A stretch of DNA of 34,088 nt from an uncultured Eubacterium sp. (GTDB lineage Bacteria > Bacillota > Clostridia > Oscillospirales > Acutalibacteraceae): NCBI GenBank assembly GCA_944385025.1, contig CALWVQ010000022.1:1-34088 (forward strand), given 5' to 3'. Shown here one piece after another: positions 17,285 through 26,134 of the stretch (the stretch's first letter is position 1; every line of letters starts with the position of its first letter). A model generated the notes under the pieces. It was given only the letters and a program-made list of their open reading frames with translations, had not been told where the DNA came from and searched no databases. Made by a program: the position numbers and the translations under genes.

Positions 17285-17312
17285 TTTATATAGTATAGTG
17301 CGGAGGTTCAAT

Positions 17313-19724
17313 ATGGAGCTATATTTGTTTGACAGAACTACAAAAATTATTCACTTTGACGATTTAAGCATACTTGACAGCAGACACAGAATAATCAATC
17401 AAGCACAAGCGGTAATGTCTGAAAACGAGGTTTTTGTTTTTCAGCTTGCCGTAATTTGTGACAAAGATGATATCATAAATGAAATAAAGGCCTGCTATGG
17501 CCCTGAAATAACCTGTATAAACACAGACGTTGTGGACAAATACGGTAACAGAAAAAAGCAAATTGTACCCATTAAGAAAAACGTTATACAACCCTTATTT
17601 TTTACGGTAAAAGCCGAAAAACTGGGAGCAAGAAAAGAAGCAAGCCTAATTACAATTTCCACAGAAAAAGAAAACTATTCTTTTAATATGACATTCGATA
17701 TTAACACCAGCCCCGTTAAAAATAACGGATACGATGACTTGTGGAGATTATCAAGAATAAACTGGCTTAATTCCGATTTATATATAGATGAAAATGTTGT
17801 TAAGCCCTACACCTCCCCCGTTATTTCGCAGGGCAGGCTGTCTATACTGGGAAGAGAACTTCAACTTCAGGAAAACGGCTTGCCAAAACAGATGTTTTCA
17901 AAATTCAGCGAGGCGATAGAAATTGAAAACAGCGTGCAAAAAGAGCTTTTTGCAAAAGAGGTTCAGTTTTTAATAGATTCTCAGCCGCTTCCAAAAGGAG
18001 TAACTGAAAGCAAAGTTTTTAACAATCGAATTGAAAATTCTACTACCTGCGAAAACGATAATTACAGCGCTGAAATTATTTCTACATTAAGATACGAGGG
18101 CATGATGGAATATTCGGTAAACGTAACGCCGAAAAAAGACTTTACCGCCAATGACGTATCCCTTAACTTTTATGTCTCTCCCCTATGTTCCCAACTGATG
18201 CACGGACTTGGATTAAGAGCATCAAAAGCTCAAAATCTCAGCTTTAAATGGGATAATCAAAAACAGCAGGACTGCATTTTTATAGGAAGTGTAAACTGCG
18301 GTATGAGGGTTAAATTTAAGGCTGAAAATTATATAAGACCCCTCATAAATATTTTTTATAAAAATCTCCCCCTGAACATACCAAAGGAGACTTGGGATAA
18401 TAACGGCAGGGGCAGTATAAAAACAGAGGTATCAAACGAGTTTACCCGCCTGTACGCATCAACAGGTCAATTCATCTTTAAAAAGGGTGAAACCAGAAGA
18501 TTTATTTTTGAACTTCACTTTACCCCCCTTAAACCTATTGACTACAAAAAAGCGTTTTCAATAAGATACTGTCACAACAGTAAGCTTAAAAATGAAATTA
18601 AAGAAATTGACACCGCAGAAAAAAACGGCTTAACCCACGTTATTTTCCATCAGGGAAATATGATAATGCCTTTTATAAACTATCCTTTTTATGAGGTTGA
18701 CAGACTGAAAAACGCTTGTGATTACGCAGGCAAAAAGGGTATAGGAATTAAGCTGTACTACACAGAGCGAGAACACAGCAATCATATGGCGGAAACCTTT
18801 GTATACAAAGCTTTAGGCGATGAAATTATACTGAGGAAACAGGGAGTAAGCCATTCTTGGCAAAAAGAAAAGCCACAGTGGCTTGTTGACAACTTCGGAG
18901 AAGATATTATTCCCGGTTGGTTTGTTAAATATAAGCACGGAAAATATAAAAACGATCACGATATTTCATTTATAGTAAGACCGGACACAAGACTTGACAA
19001 TTACTATATAGAAGGACTTAACTGGCTTGTTGAAAACATAGGCATTAAGGGAATATACATTGACGACACATCTCTTAACAGGACTACATTAGAGCGGGCT
19101 AAAAAGGTACTGCAAAAAACAGACGGCCTTATTGATATGCATATGTGGAACCACGAGGAAGTAAGAGCCGGCGACGTAAGCTGTCTGAATCTTTACACTG
19201 AAATACTTCCTTTCCTTGACAGCATATGGCTTGGTGAGGGATTTTTCTACAAAAAATACTCACCTGAATATATGCTTGCAGAAGTCAGCGGAATACCTTA
19301 TGGCGTCACCGGTCAAATGCTTGAGGGCGGCGGAGATTTTTACATAGGTATGCTTTACGGTATGAATAACCGCTACGGCTGGGGCTACACAAATGCTACC
19401 GAAATGTATAAAGTGTGGGACGATTTCGGAATAATCCAAAGCAAAATGCTGGGATACTGGCACAGCGAAAACCCTGTGCACACAAGTAATGAAAATGTTT
19501 TGGCAACAGTTTATCTGAAAGAAAACGAAGCTCTTGTTTGCCTTTATAATTTTTCAAATTCTTCCCAAAAATTCACTCTAAACATTAACAAAGAACTTCT
19601 CGGCTTTTCTCCTAAATCTTCTGTGGAGATAAAGTTCGGAAAAAAATCTAAACACAAAGTAAACACTGACAAAATTTTAACTTTGAAAAAAAGAAAGGGT
19701 ATCATCATTGATATAAAGGGCTGA
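17313..19724 (+). CDS. DUF6067 / GH123-like glycoside hydrolase
   Basis: The protein is 803 residues without a signal peptide, so probably cytoplasmic. The segment DDLWRLSRINWLNSDL near 145-160 is typical of DUF6067, a family related to the N-terminal part of GH123 beta-N-acetylgalactosaminidases. An N-terminal beta-rich half is followed by a TIM-barrel-like half that includes GIYIDDTSLNRTT, with an Asp584-Asp585 pair, and DMHMWNHEE near 613. The catalytic residues are not proven. A hydrolase acting on GalNAc-containing or related glycans fits the neighbouring GH20, GH29 and GH16 genes. I chose the ATG at 17313 with GGAGG seven bases upstream; an upstream GTG overlaps that site. It is the first of five tightly spaced genes. 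Confidence 0.6.
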   Translation: MELYLFDRTTKIIHFDDLSILDSRHRIINQAQAVMSENEVFVFQLAVICDKDDIINEIKACYGPEITCINTDVVDKYGNRKKQIVPIKKNVIQPLFFTVKAEKLGARKEASLITISTEKENYSFNMTFDINTSPVKNNGYDDLWRLSRINWLNSDLYIDENVVKPYTSPVISQGRLSILGRELQLQENGLPKQMFSKFSEAIEIENSVQKELFAKEVQFLIDSQPLPKGVTESKVFNNRIENSTTCENDNYSAEIISTLRYEGMMEYSVNVTPKKDFTANDVSLNFYVSPLCSQLMHGLGLRASKAQNLSFKWDNQKQQDCIFIGSVNCGMRVKFKAENYIRPLINIFYKNLPLNIPKETWDNNGRGSIKTEVSNEFTRLYASTGQFIFKKGETRRFIFELHFTPLKPIDYKKAFSIRYCHNSKLKNEIKEIDTAEKNGLTHVIFHQGNMIMPFINYPFYEVDRLKNACDYAGKKGIGIKLYYTEREHSNHMAETFVYKALGDEIILRKQGVSHSWQKEKPQWLVDNFGEDIIPGWFVKYKHGKYKNDHDISFIVRPDTRLDNYYIEGLNWLVENIGIKGIYIDDTSLNRTTLERAKKVLQKTDGLIDMHMWNHEEVRAGDVSCLNLYTEILPFLDSIWLGEGFFYKKYSPEYMLAEVSGIPYGVTGQMLEGGGDFYIGMLYGMNNRYGWGYTNATEMYKVWDDFGIIQSKMLGYWHSENPVHTSNENVLATVYLKENEALVCLYNFSNSSQKFTLNINKELLGFSPKSSVEIKFGKKSKHKVNTDKILTLKKRKGIIIDIKG

Positions 19725-19728
19725 TAAA

Positions 19729-21207
19729 ATGAAAAAATCTACAAAAATTATAATATCTGCCGTGGCAGCAGTAGCTGTAATATCAAGCGCTTTAGGTGTT
19801 CATTTCGGCTACGCCAAAACTACTGACAAATTAAAATCCTATACGGTAGATACAAACGGCGAGCCTTTGAAAGTAGGCATAATCAGCGACTTACAGCTTC
19901 CTGACACTACGGACAAAAACACTCATCAGTACAAATCCTTTGAAAGCACTTTAACAATGCTTAAAAACAAGGGTATGGACGCTTTGATTATCGCAGGAGA
20001 TTTTACAGACCTTTCAACAAAAAACGCCTGGGGTACATTCAGCGAAATATACGATAAGGTTATGGCTGACGACGAAAAGCCCATACCCCTTTACATAATG
20101 GGTAATCACGATTACTGGCTGGATTATTTTATTTCTGCAAAAGAAATAGCAACCCCTGCAAAACTTCAAAAACGTTTTACTAAATATACCGGCGAATATC
20201 CGTACAGCCACAAGGTTATAAACGGTTATCATTTCATATGCTGGAGTTCTTCAGACGGCACTTATGACAAATCATACTTAAATAAAGACAAAATCAGAGA
20301 AGAGCTTGACAAGGCGGTTACCGACGACCCCAACAAACCTATTTTTGTTATTACCCACATAAATCCGCAGGATACTGCCTACGGTTCTGACGAATGGGGC
20401 AACACAGACATTACCGACGTTTTAGAGGATTACAGTCAAGTTATCTCAATTTCAGGTCACTCTCATTACTCCATTATTGACGAGCGCTCTATTTGGCAGG
20501 ACGGATTTACGGCGTTTACCACCCAAAGTCTTGACTACATAGAGCTTGAGAGCGGAAAATTTAACGGCAGCATTCCGAAAGACGCTTACGGAAACCGCAT
20601 AGCCGAACAGCTCCCCGCCTGTCTTTATATGGAAATAGAAGATGACAAGGTGACTGTACACAGGCTTGAGGCAAACACGGGAAATGAGTTAAAAAATCCT
20701 TGGGTCATTTCAGCGCCGTTTGGAAGCACAGAGAGCCTGAAAAAATATTCAAACAACAGAACAACCATCAACACCCCTCCCGTTTTAAATAAAAACCTTA
20801 CTGTTCAGATTTCGGACATTGCAGATATTAACGGCAATCCTCAAAAAATGATTTCATTTACTGCAGGCTCTGATGACGATTTTGTTCATTCCTATAAACT
20901 TGAATTTATGGACGAAAATAAAAACATTTTAGAGTTTGAGGAAACAGACTACGATAACAACGTTGTTCATTACGACGAAAACGGAAATAAAGTAAGTCCT
21001 CAAAGCGAGGATTACAACAATGCAAAACCAAAGAATATTTCACAAGTGCTTTATTTCAGCGACTTTGTTTTAGGCTTAAACAATATGTCAAAAACAGTAG
21101 AGCTTAGACTTCCCTGCAATCTTCCCGAAAACGCAAAATATGTTGCCGTTACTGCCGTTGACAGTTGGAATGCTGAAAGCAACACTGTAATTTGTGAGCT
21201 TAACTAA
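19729..21207 (+). CDS. Exported calcineurin-like metallophosphoesterase
   Basis: The protein is 492 residues. A basic N-terminus and hydrophobic segment (about 6-27) suggest export, either as a cleaved signal or an anchor. The two-metal motifs are in order: SDLQ (Asp54, with Gln56 where His is more usual), GDFTD (Asp91), GNHDYW (Asn126-His127), ITHINP (His210) and SGHSHYS (His244, His246). A C-terminal domain of about 170 residues, from about 320, is beta-rich and may bind substrate. The substrate is unknown; a phosphate ester on a glycan or nucleotide is possible. It starts four bases after the DUF6067 gene, so the two are probably translationally coupled. Confidence 0.8.
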   Translation: MKKSTKIIISAVAAVAVISSALGVHFGYAKTTDKLKSYTVDTNGEPLKVGIISDLQLPDTTDKNTHQYKSFESTLTMLKNKGMDALIIAGDFTDLSTKNAWGTFSEIYDKVMADDEKPIPLYIMGNHDYWLDYFISAKEIATPAKLQKRFTKYTGEYPYSHKVINGYHFICWSSSDGTYDKSYLNKDKIREELDKAVTDDPNKPIFVITHINPQDTAYGSDEWGNTDITDVLEDYSQVISISGHSHYSIIDERSIWQDGFTAFTTQSLDYIELESGKFNGSIPKDAYGNRIAEQLPACLYMEIEDDKVTVHRLEANTGNELKNPWVISAPFGSTESLKKYSNNRTTINTPPVLNKNLTVQISDIADINGNPQKMISFTAGSDDDFVHSYKLEFMDENKNILEFEETDYDNNVVHYDENGNKVSPQSEDYNNAKPKNISQVLYFSDFVLGLNNMSKTVELRLPCNLPENAKYVAVTAVDSWNAESNTVICELN

Positions 21208-21218
21208 GAGGTAAAACT

Positions 21219-22265
21219 ATGAAAAATATACGAATTATGGCTGTTTTGCTGTTATCTCTAATTATGGTATTATGTGTATTTTCCAGTTGTTCAAAAAAGC
21301 AGGATGACAGCTGGAAAAGCGATGAAAAATATGACCTGTCACTTCCTGTTTTAAATGAGGACGGCTGGTATCTTGTATTTGAGGACGACTTTAACGGAAG
21401 TTCGCTGAATGAAGGAATAACCTTTGGTGAAAAGTACACAGGAAATAAAGAAATATGGACAACATCGCCCCACGCAATCCGCTGGGAAAGCAATGATGAG
21501 GATAAACCCGAACAGGCTTGCTGGTGGTGTCCCGAAATGGTTGAGGTAAAAAATTCCAACCTGATTATTCACTCACGTTATGAAGAAAATCACACCTGCG
21601 ACGGTGACTGCCCGTCTAAAGGAAGATTTACAGGCGGAATTGAAACACGTCTTATTACAGGCGACAACAATAACAATAAGGGCACACAGGACACCCTCCT
21701 TTTTTCTCAGGCATTCGGATACTTTGAGTGCCGTGTTAAGTTTCCCGATGCAGACGGAATGTGGTCTGCCTTTTGGCTTCAGTCCTCAAATATGAGAAAG
21801 GTTGGAAACGAAGGCGAGGACGGAACTGAAATAGACGTTTACGAAAGTGCCTTCAGAAAAAGCAAAACATCAAAAATGGGTCATGCTCTTTTATGGGACG
21901 GTTACGGCGAAAGTGCCAAAAGCTCGCCTTATATAACAACGCTTGAGCAGGATTTATACGACGGCTACCATACCTTTGCTCTTAAATGGACGCCTGAATA
22001 CTACGTGTTCTACATTGACGGAAAAGCCACTTGGGCAACTGATGATTCCGATGTTTCAAAGGTTAAAGAATTTCTGCGCTTAACAGTAGAAATCGACGCC
22101 GGCGACGGATGGGGCCCTCACGGTCAGAAAATCGGTCAATTCAGCCACGATAACAGTCAGGACACAGATTTTCTTGTAGATTACGTAAAAGTTTGGCAAA
22201 ACGAAAACTATGAACAGTATATTATGGACGATGATGAATTTGACGGTACTGTGGACCTGTCTTGA
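21219..22265 (+). CDS. GH16 endo-glycosidase lipoprotein
   Basis: The protein is 348 residues. A signal peptide ends in a lipobox (FSSC, Cys24), so the enzyme is likely anchored on the outer face of the membrane. The GH16 jelly-roll has the catalytic signature EIDVYE at 204-209, with Glu204 as likely nucleophile and Glu209 as acid/base, and flanking segments FGYFECRVKFPDADGMWSAFW and HTFALKWTPEYYVFYIDG that match the family. GH16 members cut beta-1,3/1,4-glucans, galactans or mucin O-glycans. The neighbouring fucosidase and hexosaminidase make the last option attractive, but the substrate is inferred. It is the only surface hydrolase of the operon. Confidence 0.88.
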   Translation: MKNIRIMAVLLLSLIMVLCVFSSCSKKQDDSWKSDEKYDLSLPVLNEDGWYLVFEDDFNGSSLNEGITFGEKYTGNKEIWTTSPHAIRWESNDEDKPEQACWWCPEMVEVKNSNLIIHSRYEENHTCDGDCPSKGRFTGGIETRLITGDNNNNKGTQDTLLFSQAFGYFECRVKFPDADGMWSAFWLQSSNMRKVGNEGEDGTEIDVYESAFRKSKTSKMGHALLWDGYGESAKSSPYITTLEQDLYDGYHTFALKWTPEYYVFYIDGKATWATDDSDVSKVKEFLRLTVEIDAGDGWGPHGQKIGQFSHDNSQDTDFLVDYVKVWQNENYEQYIMDDDEFDGTVDLS

Positions 22266-22276
22266 AAGGAGTTTTT

Positions 22277-23851
22277 ATGGTTAATCTAATTCCGGCACCG
22301 CTTCACTGCGAAAATTTAAGCGGTACATTTTCACTGGACGACTCTTTAAAGGTTAAAAGCGACTTTGACCTGCCTTTACTCAAGCTGCAAAGAGAAGAAA
22401 GCGGAAAGCTGATTATTAAAAAGGATACTTCTCTTTCGCCTGAAAGCTACACACTTGACATTGCTCAAGACAGTATAAAAATTTGTGCAAATGACGAAGC
22501 AGGCGCTTATTATGCCTTGCAGTCTTTGCGTCAAATCAGCAGATACGAGCTGGGACAAAGGACTGTTGCCTGCTGCAAAATCAAAGATAAACCCCGATTT
22601 AAATGGAGAGGTTTGCAGCTTGACGAAGCACGTCACTTTTTCGGAAAAGAAAAAGTAAAAGAGCTTTTGGACTTTATGTTTTTTATGAAGCTTAATGTTT
22701 TTCACTGGCACCTTACCGACGATCAGGGCTGGCGAATAGAAATAAAAAAATACCCTCTTTTAACAGAAATCGGTTCTACACGCAGCAGTACCCATATTAA
22801 CGGCTGGGGTTCTACTGAAATACAGCACGGTATTCACAGCGGGTTTTATACACAAGAGGATATAAAAGAAATAATTGAATATGCAGAAAAAAGGAACATT
22901 ACCATTGTTCCCGAAATTGATTTCCCTGCCCACTGTGCTGCGGCGATAGCTGCTTACCCGTGGCTTGCCTGCCGAGAAATTAAAAGAGGCGTTGCCTACT
23001 ATTTCGGAAGCTCTATTCCCGAAAAAATACTCAAAATAAAAGACTGGAACAGAACTATCTGCGCAGGTAAAAGTAAATCTGTTGAATTTGTATTTGACGT
23101 TATTGACGAGGTTTGCGATTTATTCCCAAGCAAATATTTTCATATCGGCGGTGACGAGGCACCGAAAGATGAATGGAAAAAATGCCCTCACTGTCAAAAA
23201 GTGATTAAGGACAATAATCTTAAAAACGAAGAAGGTTTACAGGGATATTTTAACAATCTTATCCTTGAGCATTTAAAGAAAAAGGGAAAGCGCCTTATTG
23301 GATGGAATGAGATACTGAAAGCTCATAACATAGACAAAAGCGTTGTGGCTCAGTATTGGACCCCTCAAAAAGACAAAAATGCTCAAAAACACGCCAACAG
23401 CGGATATGACATAATTATGTCAAATCACAAATCGTTTTATTTTGATATTCCGTATGCACAGTATCCCCTTAAAAACACTTACAATTTTAAGACAGAATCA
23501 TACGGCATCAGCTCATTAAATGCTCCTAACATTCTTGGTGTAGAAGGTGAAAACTGGACTGAATGGACTAACTGCACCGAAAAGCTTCAAATGAAGCTTC
23601 ATCCAAGAATGGAAGCACTGGCAGAGGTTGCGTGGTCTGACAATTCTTTAATAAACTGGAAAGATTTTAAACACAGACTTGAATCATTTAAAGATTATTA
23701 TGATTATTTCAATATAAACTATGCTGTTGACAAGATAAGCCAAAGCAAAAATATTTTTCACAGGACACGTGCCAAAAAATTATTTTTTAAAGGCGATACC
23801 GATTACGAATTCAAATTGAACAAAGAATACCGCAAACAAGGCTTACGGTAA
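22277..23851 (+). CDS. GH20 beta-N-acetylhexosaminidase, cytoplasmic
   Basis: The enzyme removes terminal beta-linked GlcNAc or GalNAc by substrate-assisted catalysis. The protein is 524 residues with no signal peptide. An N-terminal alpha/beta domain (about 1-110) precedes the TIM barrel. Barrel marks are FHWHLTDDQGWRIEIKKYP near 140-158, PEIDFPAHCAAAIAAYP, the catalytic pair Asp293-Glu294 in HIGGDEAPK, and the WTEW segment near 420. The ATG at 22277 is preceded by AAGGAG at a five-base distance; a TTG at 22262 overlaps that site and the end of the GH16 gene. It lies 11 bases after the GH16 gene and 15 before the transporter. Confidence 0.92.
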   Translation: MVNLIPAPLHCENLSGTFSLDDSLKVKSDFDLPLLKLQREESGKLIIKKDTSLSPESYTLDIAQDSIKICANDEAGAYYALQSLRQISRYELGQRTVACCKIKDKPRFKWRGLQLDEARHFFGKEKVKELLDFMFFMKLNVFHWHLTDDQGWRIEIKKYPLLTEIGSTRSSTHINGWGSTEIQHGIHSGFYTQEDIKEIIEYAEKRNITIVPEIDFPAHCAAAIAAYPWLACREIKRGVAYYFGSSIPEKILKIKDWNRTICAGKSKSVEFVFDVIDEVCDLFPSKYFHIGGDEAPKDEWKKCPHCQKVIKDNNLKNEEGLQGYFNNLILEHLKKKGKRLIGWNEILKAHNIDKSVVAQYWTPQKDKNAQKHANSGYDIIMSNHKSFYFDIPYAQYPLKNTYNFKTESYGISSLNAPNILGVEGENWTEWTNCTEKLQMKLHPRMEALAEVAWSDNSLINWKDFKHRLESFKDYYDYFNINYAVDKISQSKNIFHRTRAKKLFFKGDTDYEFKLNKEYRKQGLR

Positions 23852-23866
23852 ACTTGGGGGAATTCA

Positions 23867-25828
23867 ATGAAAATTACTGACAAATGCAAAAATTTGCTAA
23901 ACTCACTTAAAGCAGGCTGGAGCAATCCGCCTAAAGACAAATACATACCATACAAAGAAGTTTTGTCTTACAGCGTTGGCGGAATAGGCGTAAAAATGCT
24001 TATTCAAATGGTATATTACATAGGTCTTTCAGGCACAAGCCTGCTGGCAGGCTCCGCACTTGGTTTAAAAAACGGTGATTTAGTAAACCTAAATTTAATT
24101 GCAACGGTTATTTGCATTTTTCTTGTTCCTTTAAGAGGAATGATAATTGACAATACAAGAAGCAAAAAAGGAAAATTCCGCCCCTATCTGCTTTATACGG
24201 GTATTCCTACGGCTGTTTTGACCACTGCCTTTGCCTTTCTCCCCTTTGAAAGTATGAGCTATAATCAAAAATTATGGTCTTTATTTGCAGTGTATATGCT
24301 TCTTCAGCTATGCTACCCGTTTTATGACCAAAGCTACACCACTCTTGCTCAGGTTATGAGTCCTAATTCAAACGAAAGAGCAGACGTAATAACCGTATCC
24401 ACCTTTGTTTATTCTTTAGCCCCGACGGTAATAGGATTTATTGTTCCTATAATTGCAGGATTTACAGGAGGAATGGAACACATCAATGCATACCGAGTTA
24501 TTATGCCCATATTCGCTATATTGGGCTGTGCTTTGGGAATGTTTAGTTACACAGGTACGAAAGAAAGAATAATTGTTGCAAAGGACTATACGCCTAAAGT
24601 GCCATTTTTCCACGGCATCGCCGCAGGTATGAAAAACAAGTTTCAGTGGGCTCGCTCAATAACTGCGTGGTGTGTTCTTTTACAAATGGGTATAGGAAAC
24701 ATTACAACCTGGTATTTCTATTACGGAATTAAGGACGTTTTAAACCTTACAACAGAAGAACAGGGAGTTTTAAACGGAACTCTTGTTACTATTTTAGGTG
24801 CGTCTGCAACCCCTGCAATGATTTTAACTCCGATTATAATAAAGAAAATCGGAAAGAGAAATCTTGTTATTATGTATACGGTTTGCAATATACTGTGTAT
24901 GGTGGGAATGTATTTTTCTATAAGAAATATTTGGCTTTTATACGTTTTTGTTTGGCTTAGGGGATTTTTTGCAGCGTTTCCTATTATAAGCGACTCTGCA
25001 ATGAACGCCGATGTGCTTGACTATCAGCAGTACAAAACAGGCGAAAGACTTGAGGGCCTAATGGCACAGGCGGTAACATTTATAGGCACCTTTGTTACTA
25101 TGGGAGTAACTTATTTTGTTCAGACTGTTGTAATGCAAAATCATTACGGTTTAGTGGACAACTATGACGATTTGTATATGGCTTCTTTCAGAGAACCCTT
25201 GTCAAAGGCAATGATTTTAATTGCCATAGCAGGATATGCTCTTTCACTTATTCCTTTTACCACTCTTTATACCCTTACCGAAGAAGAGCACAAATCGTAT
25301 ATCACCGTACTTAAAATCAGAGCCGCATTAGAAGATTATGCAAACAATGAACTTTCAAAAGGACAGCTTGAAGAAGCAAAAAAGCTTTATTCAGACGCTG
25401 TCAGCCGTTATGAAGAATGTCTGCTTAAGTTAAAAAGTACAAATTCTTCACGTGAAAAGAGAAAACTGAAAAAATCCATTAAAGCTCTTGAAATAATCGT
25501 AAATGAAAATAGGCGTTTCTCTTCCCCGGAGATGATAAAGAAGGTAAATAAGGCAAAAGAGCTGATTTCTCATTCTGTTGAAGAACTTTACTCAATAAGC
25601 GAACCTACAATGGAGGCATACAACAAGGCTAAAGCTATGAGCGAAGAAAGCTATGAAGAAATTAAAGCTAAAAATAAAATGCTTAAAGAGGCGTCAAAAG
25701 AGCTTGATCGTTTTCACAAGAAAGCATTTAAATACATTGAGGCTCGCAAGCTGGTTAAACAGTACGAATACTATTTAGACTGGAATGCAATTTTCGGCAA
25801 AGAGGTAATTGAAACTCAAACGCTGTAA
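23867..25828 (+). CDS. GPH-family sugar transporter with C-terminal coiled coil
   Basis: The protein is 653 residues. Residues 1-465 form a twelve-helix transporter of the glycoside-pentoside-hexuronide:cation symporter type, with the loop GMIIDNTRSKKGKFRPYLL near 87-105 that matches the family. GPH proteins import sugars and small glycosides with a cation. Residues about 470-645 are an added, highly charged Lys/Glu-rich helical region that reads as a long coiled coil in the cytoplasm. GPH proteins usually end near 450-500, so this tail is unusual; it could bind partner proteins or regulate transport. It is the last gene of the operon and is followed by a strong terminator. Confidence 0.85.
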   Translation: MKITDKCKNLLNSLKAGWSNPPKDKYIPYKEVLSYSVGGIGVKMLIQMVYYIGLSGTSLLAGSALGLKNGDLVNLNLIATVICIFLVPLRGMIIDNTRSKKGKFRPYLLYTGIPTAVLTTAFAFLPFESMSYNQKLWSLFAVYMLLQLCYPFYDQSYTTLAQVMSPNSNERADVITVSTFVYSLAPTVIGFIVPIIAGFTGGMEHINAYRVIMPIFAILGCALGMFSYTGTKERIIVAKDYTPKVPFFHGIAAGMKNKFQWARSITAWCVLLQMGIGNITTWYFYYGIKDVLNLTTEEQGVLNGTLVTILGASATPAMILTPIIIKKIGKRNLVIMYTVCNILCMVGMYFSIRNIWLLYVFVWLRGFFAAFPIISDSAMNADVLDYQQYKTGERLEGLMAQAVTFIGTFVTMGVTYFVQTVVMQNHYGLVDNYDDLYMASFREPLSKAMILIAIAGYALSLIPFTTLYTLTEEEHKSYITVLKIRAALEDYANNELSKGQLEEAKKLYSDAVSRYEECLLKLKSTNSSREKRKLKKSIKALEIIVNENRRFSSPEMIKKVNKAKELISHSVEELYSISEPTMEAYNKAKAMSEESYEEIKAKNKMLKEASKELDRFHKKAFKYIEARKLVKQYEYYLDWNAIFGKEVIETQTL

Positions 25829-25873
25829 ATCTCTGTTTGCATTACCTTATTTCTGAATAATTGAATAAAAAAT

Positions 25874-25911
25874 AAAAACCGAACACACCGCTTACGATGT
25901 GTTCGGTTTTT
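25874..25911. terminator. Bidirectional terminator shared by the transporter operon and tRNA-Pro
   Basis: A perfect 14-base stem (25874-25887 with 25898-25911) with a 10-base loop. T-runs follow on both strands. On the minus strand the stem begins directly after the encoded CCA of the tRNA. The 306-base gap 25829-26134 holds this, the tRNA and two promoters, and nothing else I can see. Confidence 0.9.
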
Positions 25912-25987
25912 TGGTCGGAGTGACAAGACTTGAACTTGCGGCCCCCAGACCCCCAGTCTGGTGCGCTACCACCTGCGCTACACCCCG
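25912..25987 (-). tRNA. tRNA-Pro (anticodon GGG)
   Basis: The minus-strand sequence folds as a full cloverleaf of 76 bases including an encoded CCA. The acceptor arms CGGGGTG and CACTCCG pair with one G-U, the D-stem is GCGC/GCGC, the anticodon stem is CCAGA/TCTGG with loop CTGGGGG, and the T-arm is GCAAG-TTCAAGT-CTTGT. The anticodon GGG reads CCC and CCU. Confidence 0.93.
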
Positions 25988-26005
25988 TTTTCATTTTGCC
26001 TAATC

Positions 26006-26035
26006 ATTATACCAAATACACTACTTAAAAATCAA
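26006..26035 (-). promoter_or_regulatory. Promoter of tRNA-Pro
   Basis: On the minus strand TTGATT (26030-26035) and a perfect TATAAT (26006-26011) are 18 bases apart, 18 bases upstream of the mature tRNA. Confidence 0.55.
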
Positions 26036-26062
26036 CAGTAAATTTTATTTTTACAAATATTT

Positions 26063-26091
26063 TTGACAATACCCGTTATATATGATAAATT
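26063..26091 (+). promoter_or_regulatory. Promoter of the TetM-like/NYN fusion gene
   Basis: A perfect TTGACA (26063-26068), a 17-base spacer and TAAATT (26086-26091) preceded by an extended -10 TGa (26083-26085). The ATG is at 26135. Confidence 0.6.
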
Positions 26092-26134
26092 TAGATAGCT
26101 AAAACAATCAACTTTGATAAACAGGGGTGAAAAG

